A stretch of 32,201 nt of DNA from Chara braunii (GCA_003427395.1 BFEA01000405.1:114898-147098); one strand, 5' to 3'; positions 1 through 10,439 are shown, counted from the stretch's first letter. Numbers and translations are program-made. The notes: a model not told the origin generated them from the sequence alone.

Positions 1-60
1 GGCTTAGCAAAATGACTTGAATCGTCACGCCTATAAATTTTGAAGCCATTCTGCTAAGCC
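1..60. repeat. Inverted repeat at window start
   Basis: A perfect 9-base inverted repeat: GGCTTAGCA at 1-9 pairs with TGCTAAGCC at 52-60, enclosing about 42 AT-rich bases. It may be one end of a repeat cut by the window edge. Confidence 0.5.
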
Positions 61-70
61 AAAACAACAC

Positions 71-322
71 TAAAAATCGTCAAAGATGGGGGTGTCAAAA
101 CGTGCTCGCCCACTCACTATTTTGTTTTTTNTTTCACGTTTAATTTTTTGTTTTCACTTTATTTCGGGGCCTAAAAAAATTTATTAGTTTTTGAAAATTT
201 TTTAATGAGTTATTCATTATGTAAACTACATATCTGTAAATTTTCAGGGCATTTGTAAATGCCGAAAACTAATTAAAAATCGGCAAAGATGGCGGTGTCG
301 AAAAGGTGCTGCCACACTCACT
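71..322. repeat. Pair of about 48-bp direct repeats
   Basis: 71-118 and 274-322 are near copies. Both start TAAAAATCG, contain CAAAGATGG and GGTGTC, and end CACTCACT. The flanks are T-rich and AT-rich. Position 131 is an ambiguous base. 323-600 is AT-rich with T-runs and shows no gene. The copies resemble, more distantly, the GGCAGCA-type units at 25139-25534. Confidence 0.6.
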
Positions 323-613
323 CATTTTAATTCTCTTTTTATTTTTTCTTATTTTTATCGTAGTGTTTATTTTCTGTATTTGATTTTTAATTCACATTTG
401 GTAAAGAATTTGGATGTAGTGCCCTGACAAATGTTGTTTTGTTTATGTTTCTCCATAACATATTTGTTTTTCGAAATTTTTTGAAACCTTTTTTTTCTTT
501 TTCTTTTTTTTTTTTTTTTGGTCCGCGTTCGGCCTGAACGGCCGAACGCCTTCCAAAGGGGTGCCGTACGTTAGAGCGTTCGGGTTCGGGCGCTCGGCGC
601 GCCCCGAACGACC

Positions 614-616
<3 letters not shown>

Positions 617-672
<56 letters not shown>
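617..672. repeat. (TA)n microsatellite
   Basis: An uninterrupted TA dinucleotide run next to the dispersed repeat at 671-1036. A shorter TA-rich run occupies the same place beside the second copy (21744-21779), so the run is probably the tail of the repeat. Confidence 0.85.
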
Positions 673-677
<5 letters not shown>

Positions 678-1036
678 CGCAGGACTTCACTGAATCACGA
701 AAACATGCCTGAGTGCTGCATAGGTGGTTTCTGCTTTAATTCCTCACCCATATATACCCAGCTGATGCCTTTAATCGCAACCTCTGCCCGTCGATAGTTC
801 TGAATGTTGTCTGCTACCACTTAGAGACCAGTTTGGAACTCAGTTGGTCCAGAAGGCAACTGCGGGTCAGGTGGGGAAAGCACTAATTAAAACACCTACA
901 AACATTAATTCGCAGTAAGTCTGATTAAAGGATCACTGCAAGATTCTCAGCCTACCGAAAGCATCAAGTATCGTTGGCTACTATCTTTGTCCATTTACAA
1001 TGTTGAGTTGCTACACTAACTTCCGCGCGTCATGGT
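671..1036 (-). repeat. Dispersed repeat R1, copy 1, with (TA)n tail
   Basis: About 365 bp that match 21773-22139 at roughly 90% identity in the same orientation, for example at GCAGGACTT, ACATGCCTGAGTG and CAACCTCTGCCCGT. Both copies have a TA-rich run at the left and lose similarity at the same right-hand point, ATGGT. Read on the minus strand, the unit ends in a (TA)n tail, as many non-LTR retrotransposons and SINEs do, so I set the strand to minus. No coding capacity is visible. It could also be an LTR fragment: the minus strand holds a TATA-like GTATATATGGG. The element class is inference. Confidence 0.7.
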
Positions 1037-3600
1037 ACAACGTTAGTCCCTAAGTGTGATAATGACGGTATAATGATCACTAAAATGAGCCATTCCTGTT
1101 AAAGTGTTACAGGAGGAGCAACTGAAACATTACTCTAGCAGGTAGTGGTCCTGAACAGGTGATAGCAGTAAGAGGAGTCAGCCACATATCAATTTTAATA
1201 CCGGTCGTGTGACTGTCCTGAAATAGCATTCAGACACTTCTTTCAGAATGTCAATCGCCCAATAGTAGGCCAGGTTTAGAAGATAGTAATCGCCCACGTA
1301 CAGTATCAGATACGGTGCCGTCAGGATTGTGGCTCACTCAGTTGTAAAAGTCCAGGTAAGATCGACACTGGATCTCTCACACGTAACACAATCACCCAGG
1401 GTACTTTGTCTCATACAGCCCACACTCTATTAATTCGCCTTGAACACCATTGTCCAGAGCACTACCGAGCTCATGCAAAGTTTGTCCTTGGCTGCTCAAT
1501 TTGGAGCCTGTCTTCCCTCTCTAGCTTCTGTTTTGACGTTTGACGTGTCTCCTTTGTTCAAACTTTGCACGAAATGACTCTTGTGTCCTTTGCCCAGATT
1601 CTAAACTGGACAAGAAGTGTGTTGAACAGAGCATTGACATCAGCAACTCACGTGCATAGCACTCATAGTACACATAGCATACGCAGAACGCTCATGGGAG
1701 TCTGATCACCACAAGTCAGATTGACAAACTCGGCTCCGGTAATACACGACATACCCTAGACGGAGGGTCCTGCTTAAATAGTGCGCATGACACTCCCCGT
1801 ACTCGAGCACGGTACCGAAATACCGCTAACAGTAGACCATGTTACAAAACCTATATCTCATGCTAAATAACCTGGCGGAGAGATGACACTAAGCAGTTTG
1901 GGTCCGGTCATAACTCTGAGTTAGGAATGAACCCTCAGCAGAATCCCATCTTCCTGTTGTAACTCACATAGTTTTCATACAAAGCGCTTCACGGGTTTCA
2001 ACGTTCGCTTGACCTCTCACAACCATTTCCTTACGAACTCTCACTAGGACTATCAAGCGTTGCTCTCATCTCCCATTAGATCTCATTTTCAACTAGAATA
2101 GGGGAGACTCTTGTCTCTTGTAAAAGGAGTGAACTCTGGCTGATAGGATGAATCTCCTTTGATGAGTACTGTGAACTGAGTACTTATCAAGAAGCTCGCC
2201 AGGGTCAGTCGACAACCCCACACACACGGAGTCTCTTCAAACGAAGGATGTAACAATGACTCATGATTACCTCAAACATAAAAGTACATCACACTGCGAG
2301 ATTGAAGAGCCAAGCAAGAATACGAGAGAAAAACCTTGCCTTAGTGCATACTTATCCTCATTCGATGAAGGCTCAGGTCCACTAGCTCTTTGGATGGGTT
2401 ATTAGATCAACGCTCACGTTGAGTGGAAGTGGTGATCAATGAGCACGGGTTCGAGATGATCTAACTATAGGTATGAGCATCCATCCCTCTGCGAGGTCAT
2501 TCAGCAGACCAGTTACCATCAGCAGGCAGGTCATCGAACAGATAGAGGACAATCAGACTACTAGCAGACATGTTATTGAAAAACAAGCATTGTCACGCCA
2601 GGAAATGGCAGTTTTCTCAAGCCAGTGGGACTAGAACTAAACTCACCCCGTTCCCAATCAGTGACTTGCTTGGTGAGCACGTCTCACAACAAGTTGCTAG
2701 ACATATATCGAACTACGACGATAGTGGCAGCAAACTGCTTTGTGAACTCTTAAATGCCAGTGAGACCAACCGCAAGGACAAATTGAGTCACGTTCACTAC
2801 GGGGGTCAGGGTTACCTGATGATTTCGACCTCCTCCGTTAATCACCCTCGTAGCTAGATCACATGCACACCCCTTTTCTTTGTGGCTCAAAAGACAGAAA
2901 ACCGACAATCACGAGGATGTACTCTAAGTAATGAAGGTACAAGAAAATAGCACCAATAAACGATCCAAGAAGCCTCAGTGCCCATATCTCAGTAGAAGAT
3001 GCGCAAGAAAGGGGTCAATAACGTCAACTTCAGGGTACGTGCACCGCTTCCAACATCCAGCCAGCAGTCCTCCGCAGTTAGAGCACACATAGGTCCTTCT
3101 CTCTCTGGAGCGCGGTAATCGCCATGTAGGCGAAGACAAAGACATCATCACAGTGAACTACAGTAAGTGACGACGAAAAACTTTTCCCTCGCCCCGCTCA
3201 TACGGATAGTTCCTGGCTCAACAACGATTCGCGCACATTCTGACTTCTGACAAGCAAGGAAGCGATCTACTAGCTGAACATCTCCTTACAACAACCCCTA
3301 TTAACTCCCCTCAGGTCTGATCCCCGCACACGCTTCTTGCTCGATCCATCTCACCGTCCCTGTTATCTCGCTGTTCACCCACTTTCTGGCCTGTCCCTCC
3401 TAGGCTTTATTCAAGCTCTCGCTCATTATCAGTCACTGACAAGAAAGCGAAGCTGAGCGAGACATCTGGCATCAGATCTGCCTCATGCGGGTATTGAGAG
3501 AAGAGAGAGGAGAGAAGTAGGGAGCAGAGCATCATAACCAGCAACGTCAACAAGTATCCCCACTTGCGTCCCCCACACTCGCATTAATCTCGACTCTACC
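1037..3600. other. Unassigned intergenic stretch
   Basis: Balanced base composition, no long repeat and no recognisable gene. The longest ATG-started frame is a 95-codon plus-strand ORF at 2570-2857. Its product has no recognised motif and no paralog in the window, so I do not call it a gene. Short TGAGTACT-type inverted motifs occur near 2163-2187. Confidence 0.5.
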
Positions 3601-3894
3601 CTCTTACACGTCAGTGTCTCTTCTTTCTTGAGTACAAACGCGCGAAAGCATCCTTTTTTTTTTTGTCACCCTCGTTATCTCCGCTCCTTGAAGGTGCTCG
3701 TCTTTCTCCCTCGTTCATGCTCGACTTAGCCCAGCTCCCGAACCCAAGAGAGGCGTTAGCATACCCCGCCGGAAAGATGACGTCAACTGAAGTCATACTC
3801 CCCCCCTACGCATGATGTACCCGTCTGACCTTTTTTTTTTAACGTCCCCCTCCTTTCTTTTTCTTTGCGTCGACTTGTAACTGTCTCTTGGTTC

Positions 3895-4377
3895 TCAGTC
3901 CCTGCGTCGCCGTGAGCTCGCCTCGGGCCTGCCCTCCACTGGTCCAGTAAACGGGTGGTCCTGCTTCCACTGTTCCCACCTGTGGCAAGACTGAGACGTG
4001 GCCTCCAAGTCACTCTCTATGCTCTCGGCCTCGGTATCTCGATCCATGTGTCGTTGCTCTCGATCCACCGTGTCCGCGGAAGTCCCCTCATCCTGGTACG
4101 CGATAGTCACCCACATATCATTTGTGACCCCGTCCCGTCTGCACCTCCTCTCAGCACGGTCCCTAGCCTTAGTAATCGCCATCTGCAGGTCTGGGTCCAC
4201 TCTCATTTCTTCTTCTCTCCCCCCTTCCACGTTTATCCTTAGCTTCAACTCCCGCCTGCTGTGGCGGTAGTCGAGCACGACCGTCACTGTAGGGCCGTCC
4301 ACTGACATCCACTCCCACCAGCAGAGAGACAGGATGCACCTCGGCCTATAGCCGTATAAACCGCTGCTCCTCACCAT
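3895..4377 (-). CDS. Hypothetical protein, doubtful
   Basis: A 160-codon ATG-started minus-strand ORF. I do not recognise the product. The middle reads as a possible beta-helix-beta unit: a strand around VTVVLDYRH, a basic helix KARDRAERRCRR, then a strand MWVTIAY. The C-terminal third is acidic or polar and ends in an arginine cluster. A loosely similar strand-helix-strand order is seen in the ORF at 27341-27850, but the identity is too low to claim homology. It lies alone in unassigned sequence with no promoter or splice signals that I can defend. It could be a decayed member of the small-protein families further right, or a chance ORF. Confidence 0.3.
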   Translation of the reverse strand: MVRSSGLYGYRPRCILSLCWWEWMSVDGPTVTVVLDYRHSRRELKLRINVEGGREEEMRVDPDLQMAITKARDRAERRCRRDGVTNDMWVTIAYQDEGTSADTVDREQRHMDRDTEAESIESDLEATSQSCHRWEQWKQDHPFTGPVEGRPEASSRRRRD

Positions 4378-4404
4378 GGCTGTTGTTTCGAAAGGTCTAG
4401 TCAA

Positions 4405-5880
4405 TATCAGGATACCAACTCACTAATAATTATACCTGAATACTCAAAGCACAAGGGCGAGCACTCAGAAGGCCTCCCACACTCACCACACTCGCCAACC
4501 GTCTCTCCTTCGAGCTCACTAGTACTCGGCGTAGCGAAATCGCTTGAGCTCAGAGTAAAGCGCTCTTCTATCAACAATCCCACCCTCGCTCTTTATAGGG
4601 CTGCCACTTATCACGGTCCCTGCGTTCTGAACAAGGGAACCGCAGATAAATCCCTAGTATTTTATTTTCCAACAATTTTACAATTCGTAAAATAGTGAAC
4701 TAAAAAAAAACAGAATAAAGAAAGGAAAATCAGGGGGCAGAACATCAACGGTCACAGCGCCGACTTTCCGCGCGAAGTGACCGCCACCCAAGCAGCGGTC
4801 CCATAACGGGACACTGACCGGCAAGCCTCCCGGTTTAAAAGGAAACGTCGGGTTATAGTCACCGGGTACCCGTGTCCGACGGCAAGGAGGGGGCTTATGA
4901 CTCTCCTCTGAGGAGGGTGGTAAGCCTCCTACCAATGCAACCGCGGGTCGCCGCTCTTTTGGGGTCCCACTACGAGGCGTTCATCCATGCGAAATCATCT
5001 AGAGGGCGGCGATCAAGGTTCAAAGATGAACCGTTGGCCCACCCTTCGAAGTGACAGAAACCGAAAGGAAAATCGCGCCTCAGAAATCGGTAAGATAATA
5101 ACAATAATAATAAAATAATCTAATGTAAAATATGAATATAAATCATAACGTTGCCGCTGTCAGAAGTCACTAGATCGGCCCAGACTAAGGCGAGGGTCTA
5201 GATCTGCGCGTGGTCCTGACACTTGACCCTCCCCTTTTGTTTTTTTTTTCTTCCTTTTTTTTTTTTCCTTTTCTATTCGACTATATCAGGGAGCCTACGT
5301 ACCTAACCCATAACCCGGTAGGGCACTCGGTGCACAGTAGAAAAGGCCGTGCAGGTCTTTTCACTTTCGCGTCCAAGGGCGATCCCGGCGGCTACCACGT
5401 CTACAGGCCGGTAGTGCCCTGCTATACAGCAGGGCGCCGAGCCTTCGTGGACCTATGGAAAGCCCTATGGCACACCCTTTTGCTGAGGGCAGGCACCGAC
5501 AGGACCGGTCCACGTCAAGGTACAACCGGGTACTAGGGATCGTAGAGGTTCGGAAACATGCCTACAGGCTGCGACGTCGGAGCTAGAGAGTGATACCAGG
5601 CAGGGACTTGGTACGCAGAGGAGGGCCGGGACACCGCGCCCTCCAACATGATACCAAACCCCCACCCAGCGTCCCCGCAAGGTCTAGACACTTGCGCAAC
5701 AGGTATAGAATAAACTGCTCCGGCAGTGCACTCATCCTTTTTCGTTGAAACTCGTGGTGTAGTTCGTATCGCAACTTTTGCGCTAGCTGGTCTCTCGCAT
5801 TCTCACGAGGCCCGCGTTCTTCCTTTTTATTGCTCGCTGTAACCAGCGCAATCTGCGCAACTAATTTTCTTCTTTCCTGG
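4405..5880. other. Intergenic, no gene recognised
   Basis: Mixed sequence with an ATAATA-rich patch near 5095-5130 and a T-rich patch at 5234-5275. Open frames here are short, unrelated to each other and run through homopolymers (one encodes a phenylalanine-rich stretch over the T-rich patch). I see no conserved domain. Confidence 0.5.
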
Positions 5881-6020
5881 GCACGGAACCGGGCCGCCCA
5901 GCCGACCAGCGCCTGCCCAAGGGAGGTCCCGGGCGGCCTGGCCGGGCGGGCGGCCCGGTTGGGGGTCGGGCACCCCCAGCACACCTTGTCGGGGGGGGTT
6001 TCAGACCCCGAATCGCCGTG
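5881..6020. other. GC-rich block with self-complementary CCGG/GGCC runs
   Basis: Very GC-rich, with repeated GCCCGCCCGG-like and CCGGGCGG-like strings that can fold on themselves. A shorter block of the same character lies at 7625-7672 (GCCCGCCCGG, GCCCGGGC). No reading frame looks coding. Confidence 0.45.
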
Positions 6021-6111
6021 AGCTGGTGTCCCCAGGGCCTACCGGGTCCGACCAGGCCTGAAAAAAGGCGCGTCGGGCCCGTGAAGCCAGCTTTTTTTTT
6101 TTGAAATTGTG

Positions 6112-6159
6112 ACGGCCCTCCGGCCGTCGATCATCCATGATCGACAGCCAGAGGGCCGT
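6112..6159. repeat. Near-perfect 22-bp hairpin with 4-base loop
   Basis: The left arm is 6112-6133 and the right arm 6138-6159, with TCCA as the loop. 20 of 22 positions pair, and the inner 8 bp are TCGATCA-like on both sides. The ACGGCCC motif of the arm recurs about 20 bp further on. It could be a remnant of a foldback element or a structured RNA. There is no T-run directly after it, so it is not a simple terminator. Confidence 0.7.
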
Positions 6160-6249
6160 TTGATGTTTGGAGGGAAAACGACGGCCCGTTTGAGCAGTCG
6201 ACTGGCTGCGGCGGCCTGCATCGGCTGTCCAAACGGGGCCTTGGTCTTC

Positions 6250-6460
6250 CCCCGCCGGCGCAGTTCGTGGTTCAGCTGCCCGTCGTCGTGGAGTCGCCCG
6301 TTATCTCCCCCGTCGTCGTGGAGCCGCCCGTCGCCATCGCCTGGGAGCTTTAATCCCCCGTCGCCGTGGAGCCGCCCGTTGCCCGTCGCCAGCGTCTTGG
6401 AGTCGCCAGCGCTATGGAGCCGCAAGTCGCCCGTCGCCGTGGAGCCGCCCGTCCCCCTCT
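6250..6460. repeat. GC-rich minisatellite (CGTCG.CGTGGAGCCGCC units)
   Basis: At least five imperfect units of about 27-30 bp built on CGTGGAGCCGCCCGTCG. Read on the minus strand they would encode repeated GRLHDDG-like peptides. Because the frame runs directly into the microsatellite-encoded poly-Glu/poly-Asp stretch, I treat this as a minisatellite and not a gene. Confidence 0.7.
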
Positions 6461-6495
6461 CATCATCATCATCATCATCTTCTTCTTCTTCTTCT

Positions 6496-6535
<40 letters not shown>

Positions 6536-6577
6536 TCCTCCTCCTCTTCCGGCCATCTTGTTTTTCTTTTTTTTTTT

Positions 6578-6902
6578 GTTCCATTCGTCAGCGATAGGTC
6601 GCGAGATAAACGACGGGTAAGAAAAAAAGAAAAAAAAACTGCTCCCATCTTCTTCTTCTTCTTCTTCTTCTTCTTCTTCTCTCCTCCCCCGCCTCCCCCT
6701 CATCTTCTTCTCCTTCCTCTTCTCTCCTTTGCCTCCACTTCCACCCATCTTCTTCTTCTTCTTCTTCTTTTTCTTCGTCTTCTTCTTCTTCTCTCCTCCT
6801 CCTCCTCTTCCGACTATCTTTTTTTTTTTTTTGTTTCATTCGTCAGCGATAGGTCGCGAGATAAATGACAGGTAAGAAAAAAAAAAATAGAAAACTGCTC
6901 CC
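6578..6902. repeat. About 70-bp direct repeat inside the TTC region
   Basis: 6578-6646 and 6833-6902 are near copies. They share ATTCGTCAGCGATAGGTCGC, GAGATAAA, a GGTAAGAAAA run and CTGCTCCC. Each copy begins after a T-run and ends at a TTC run, so a unit of unique sequence plus TTC tract of about 255 bp appears to be duplicated in tandem. Confidence 0.8.
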
Positions 6903-7020
6903 TTCTTCTTCTTTTCTTCTTCTTCTTCTTCTTCTTCTTCTTCTTCTTCTTCTTTTTCCCCGTCGTCTTCTTCTCCTTCTTGTTCTCTCCTCCTCTTCCG
7001 TCCATCTTCTTCTTCTTCTT

Positions 7021-7093
7021 CTTGGACCGCCATACCCTACCGCCCTGCTTGGACCGTACCCTACCGCCCTGTTGCCACCATACCCTACCGTCT
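7021..7093. repeat. Short minisatellite (CATACCCTACCGCCCTG)
   Basis: Three imperfect units based on ACCCTACCGCCCTG, at about 7030, 7055 and 7078, lying between two TTC runs. Confidence 0.7.
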
Positions 7094-7271
7094 TGCCTCC
7101 CTCTTCTTCTTCTTCTTCTTCTTCTTCTTCTTCTTCTTCTTCTTCTTCTTCTTCTCTCCTCCTCCGCCTCCCCCTCATCTTAGGATAAACGAAATCCTAA
7201 GGCATCGCAGAGCCCCCAACCTAGTATATCCTCGGTATCACACATGCAGCAAAACAGCAGGCAACATATAT

Positions 7272-7359
7272 GCAGAGTCCCCAACACCCATAAAACCTGT
7301 CTCTTATACACATCTAGATGTGTATAAGAGACAGGCAGAGTCCCCAACACCCATAAAAC
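7272..7359. other. Library-adapter junction (Tn5 mosaic ends) with duplicated flanks
   Basis: 7297-7315 is CTGTCTCTTATACACATCT and 7316-7334 is its exact reverse complement. These are two 19-bp Tn5 mosaic ends head to head, which is the junction adapter formed in transposase mate-pair libraries. The 25 bases before it (7272-7296) are repeated exactly after it (7335-7359, GCAGAGTCCCCAACACCC plus seven more bases). I read this as uncut adapter left in the assembly, not host DNA. Sequence continuity across this point should not be trusted. Confidence 0.95.
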
Positions 7360-7370
7360 TCCACCACCTC

Positions 7371-7403
<33 letters not shown>

Positions 7404-7466
7404 CCCCCCCCCCCCCCCCCCCCCCCCCACAAAATTCTTTCCCCCTTCCCCCCCCCCCCCCCCCCC

Positions 7467-7524
<58 letters not shown>

Positions 7525-7528
7525 ACCC
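7371..7528. other. Poly-C block, probable sequencing artefact
   Basis: About 158 bases that are nearly all C, with a few A or T interruptions (a TTCTTT patch near 7435-7440), starting 36 bases after the adapter junction. Its complement is poly-G, the usual no-signal call of two-colour Illumina chemistry. Apparent poly-Pro and poly-Gly frames here are meaningless. Confidence 0.8.
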
Positions 7529-7992
7529 AAACTAAAATTTTATTGCAGATTCAAGGTCCCCTCGCCGAGCACAGCACGACCCCGCCCTCAAAAAAAAAAA
7601 TAAAAAAAATTATGGGCTGTTTTTTGGCCCGCCCGGTTTGCCCGGGCGACCTGCCCGGGCCCCGCCCGGCAGGTCGGCGTCCGTACTCAGCTTTTTTCCT
7701 CTTTTGCAGTTCACAACTCCCACATCGCAGTACCCCTTAGCAAGACGCCCTCTCTTCTCTCTTACTTTCTTCTTAGTCACCATCTCGTTTTCACCATACC
7801 TGAAGCACATAGGGGACAGGGAAGAGGAAGAGGAGGAAGAGGAGGGAAGGCGCGCGACCAGCCGCCGGCTCGCGCTCAGCATGAATATAGTTCAGAGGAG
7901 GATGAAGATAAGCGACGAGGCTATGGTGTTCACTCGAGACCTTACAATGAAAAAAATTCCCAGAATTAAATAATAATTCTTTAGCAAAATTA

Positions 7993-8738
7993 CCCAGGTT
8001 ATTGGATCGGACGTCCTGGACCCCCCTGACCGTCCGGGATGTCCGACCGGACGTCTGGTCGGATGTCCGACCGGACAGGGGTTGTCCGACCTAGCGCAAA
8101 AAAAAAACAAAAAAAAAAAACAAGTTCTCAATAAACTCTAAAAAAAGTATATGTTATGTAACATAATAATACAAGCAACTTTTGCCTTGGACTCATGTTC
8201 AAATTCGCAGTCAATCATGAGTTAAAAACTAGGTTACCAATGGTCCGAAGACCAGACGTCTCCACCGGACGTCTCCCCCGGACGTCTCCCCCCCCCATTT
8301 CCGGACGACGCCTTTTTGACACCAAAAAAAAAAAAATTAAAAAAAAAAATTATGACAGTGTTGCTCATGGCCTAGAGACCCCCCGCAAAAAAATTCAGAT
8401 TATTCTGAGCATTTGCTGATAGGGGGGTATTTGAGGGGGGAGGGGGGGGTAGAAGGGGTTTTGGTGGGGATAGGAGGGGTATAGATGGGGGAATGAATCT
8501 TTAAAGACTTTTATTATTTATTCTACCGGCCCAAATGATCCAAAAATTTTTTGGCATACACCTAATGCAAGGTGGAAGCCACATGATTTTTTTCAATTTT
8601 TTTTATTTTTTATTTTTTATTATTATTATTTTTGCGCTAGGTCGGACATGCCCTGTCCGGTCCGACGTCGGACCAGACGTCCGGTCGGACATCCCGGACG
8701 GTGAGGGGGGTCCCGGACGTCCGGCCCGGTAACCTAGG
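7993..8738. mobile_element. Non-autonomous DNA transposon with 108-bp TIRs and TTA duplication
   Basis: The left arm 7993-8100 and the right arm 8631-8738 are inverted copies of equal length without gaps and differ at roughly a dozen positions. The arms start CC(C/T)AGGTTA and end CGACCTAGCGCAAA. Both ends are flanked by TTA (7990-7992 and 8739-8741), a 3-bp target duplication of the kind made by PIF/Harbinger transposases. The interior has A/T runs, repeated GGACGTC blocks (8258-8292), an inner partial copy of the terminus (8228-8247) and a G-rich stretch, but no transposase. The superfamily is inference; the element structure is seen directly. Confidence 0.85.
8418..8490 (+). other. G-run cluster, possible G-quadruplex
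   Basis: Seven or more runs of three to eight Gs within about 70 bases on the plus strand, separated by short T/A spacers. It lies inside the interior of the TIR element. Quadruplex formation is only a prediction from the run spacing. Confidence 0.45.
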
Positions 8739-8756
8739 TTAAAAATCGAAAACCGA

Positions 8757-9192
8757 ACATTCCATCTTAAAAAATGTCATTCCAATCTTACTTCCAAACT
8801 TGCATTCCAAGAATAGGGTATCCTTTCTTATTTTGACTGCATGCTAGAGATGGAATGAAAGTCTAGATGAGTTCATGAAATATTTTAATTGGACTGTCAT
8901 TCTAATTAAGGATTTTCAGTCATAAATAGGTTAATCCAATTTAAATTAGAAAATATTTGTTGTAGTAGAATGAAAATTTAATTAAAAATATTTCATAAAC
9001 TCATCCAGACTTTCATTCCATCTTGAAGAAATAGATATAGCTGAAAGGGAAAACTCATATTTAGACGGGAACTTATCAAATAAAACTGGAAATTTTAGAA
9101 TTGGACGAAAATTGGAATGATAACTTATAAACATGAAGGATTTTTTTTTTATGGAATGTTTTTTCAACTTTCATTTCTCGTAGGAATTTTTC
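8757..9192 (+). mobile_element. AT-rich foldback element, copy 1
   Basis: This matches 15517-16010 in inverted orientation over nearly its whole length at roughly 80% identity, including GGTTAATCCAATTTAAATTAGA and the terminal TTTCATTTCTCG. Within the element, 8846-8890 and 8980-9024 are inverted copies of each other (ATGGAATGAAAGTCT against AGACTTTCATTCCAT), so it can fold into one long stem. The right end reads GGAATTTTTCT. The left end lacks the matching terminus and abuts the TTA duplication of the neighbouring TIR element, so it may be truncated. No ORF of note; a non-autonomous MITE/foldback is the best description. Confidence 0.8.
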
Positions 9193-9835
9193 TGTTGTAC
9201 CCTCGCCACTCGTTGCCAACGTGGTACGAAAGGACTCCATCCCCAGACATGATGGAGCATTTTCGGAAGAAATTCGATGCGCGCTACGGCGCGCCCAGTA
9301 CTTCTTCCCCTCCGTATACTCCTAGGGCCCCTACCTCTCCCACAATTAGTAGAGCCCTAGTATCGGTTTCAACATCCTTTATCCCATGTGCGATCTCTCC
9401 CTGTTCTTACACTAACGGTTGTACCCTTTCTTGTATTTTCTTCCTCCTCGTCTTACTTCAGGTTGAGTTCATGATTGTTTTCTATCTTTTGTATAAGCAC
9501 GAGACCTTCTCTTTGAGTCTCTGAACCTTCTTTCTCTTTAACTTCTCAGTATTTCTCATACCTAATACTGTCTCTGGTTTAAGAGTTAGAATACCTTAAG
9601 ACTGGAGATGAAGGTTCCTTGCGAACCAGGCCGCTTGTCGGCCACCAAACAAATTTAAGAATGATTTCTCGTGTGCTGTTGACTCTGACCTCTTGATGTT
9701 CTGAAACCTGTTCTATCTGAATTTTCAGACAGAAAAATAGTGTCTCAACCTTTATCTTAGCTGCCAAATTGGAAGTACTGTCAGTCTGATACCAATGCCT
9801 GTGGTACTCATCCAGTCTACCATGCTGGGAGTACA

Positions 9836-10014
9836 GCATACCAAACCCTTTTTCTATTCTCTGGCTTGAGTGAGATGTGTTCTCAAGTTCTCAAATGACT
9901 CAGGGGATACCAAACCCTGTTTTCTTTCCCTCATCTGAGTGAGGCGTCTCCTCAACTTCTCATATAAAAGGAAGGGGATACCAAACCCCTTTTCTTTTCT
10001 CTGGTCTGGGGAAC
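9836..10014. repeat. Three tandem units of about 66 bp
   Basis: Units begin at about 9838, 9905 and 9975. Each carries ATACCAAACCC, a T/C-rich run and CTGAGTGAG-like sequence. The third unit is shorter. Confidence 0.75.
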
Positions 10015-10439
10015 TTCAAATAAGTCTTTATATACCTGCAAAACAACAAGTTTCATAGACAACGAATCAGAGCCCCAGCGAGCAGACCCTCTGACGACCA
10101 GCAATTAAGCAGTAGCAGATTAAAATAAAACCCATAAATAAAATAATAAATATCACATAAGAGCTCTTCACACCCAAAAACTATTGATTGCCTTGGGTTT
10201 GGCCCACCACTGGCCAGGAATGCCAGACCTCCCGTTAGTCTGACATACCTCATTCAGCCCACCTCAGGCCAGGACTAGTCAGACCATTTATCTTGACATC
10301 CCCTTCGACCTGCCTCCAGGTTAGGACCAACATACCCACTACTCGAGTATGATAGCCCTTTGGCACTCTCGCCAGGATCCCCAGACTATAGCGGGTCTGG
10401 TCACCCTGTGATAGTAGAGCTCCCGTCAGTCAAACAGTC

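Larger units (their letters stand above)
6461..7160. repeat. Compound (ATC)n/(TTC)n microsatellite region
   Basis: Long TTC/CTT runs at about 6479-6530, 6649-6680, 6748-6800, 6903-6954, 7007-7022 and 7103-7155, with an ATC run at 6461-6478. All long ORFs here (poly-Glu, poly-Lys, poly-Ser, poly-Leu) are products of the triplet repeats. Confidence 0.9.

Noticed and set aside
561-797. ORF with a long Tyr-Ile repeat
   Set aside because: It is encoded by the (TA)n run and continues into the R1 repeat without similarity in the second copy.
2570-2857. 95-codon plus-strand ORF
   Set aside because: No motif, paralog or context; length is compatible with chance in 2.5 kb of balanced sequence.
6039-7188. 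Long poly-Glu, poly-Lys, poly-Ser and poly-Leu ORFs on both strands
   Set aside because: They are translations of TTC/ATC microsatellites in all frames.
7314-7535. Glycine-rich and proline-rich ORFs
   Set aside because: They are products of the adapter junction and the poly-C artefact.
9117-9524. Plus-strand ORF with a TWYERTPSP segment
   Set aside because: It starts inside the foldback element and soon becomes low-complexity and hydrophobic; no homology is recognisable. It might be an exon fragment but cannot be supported.
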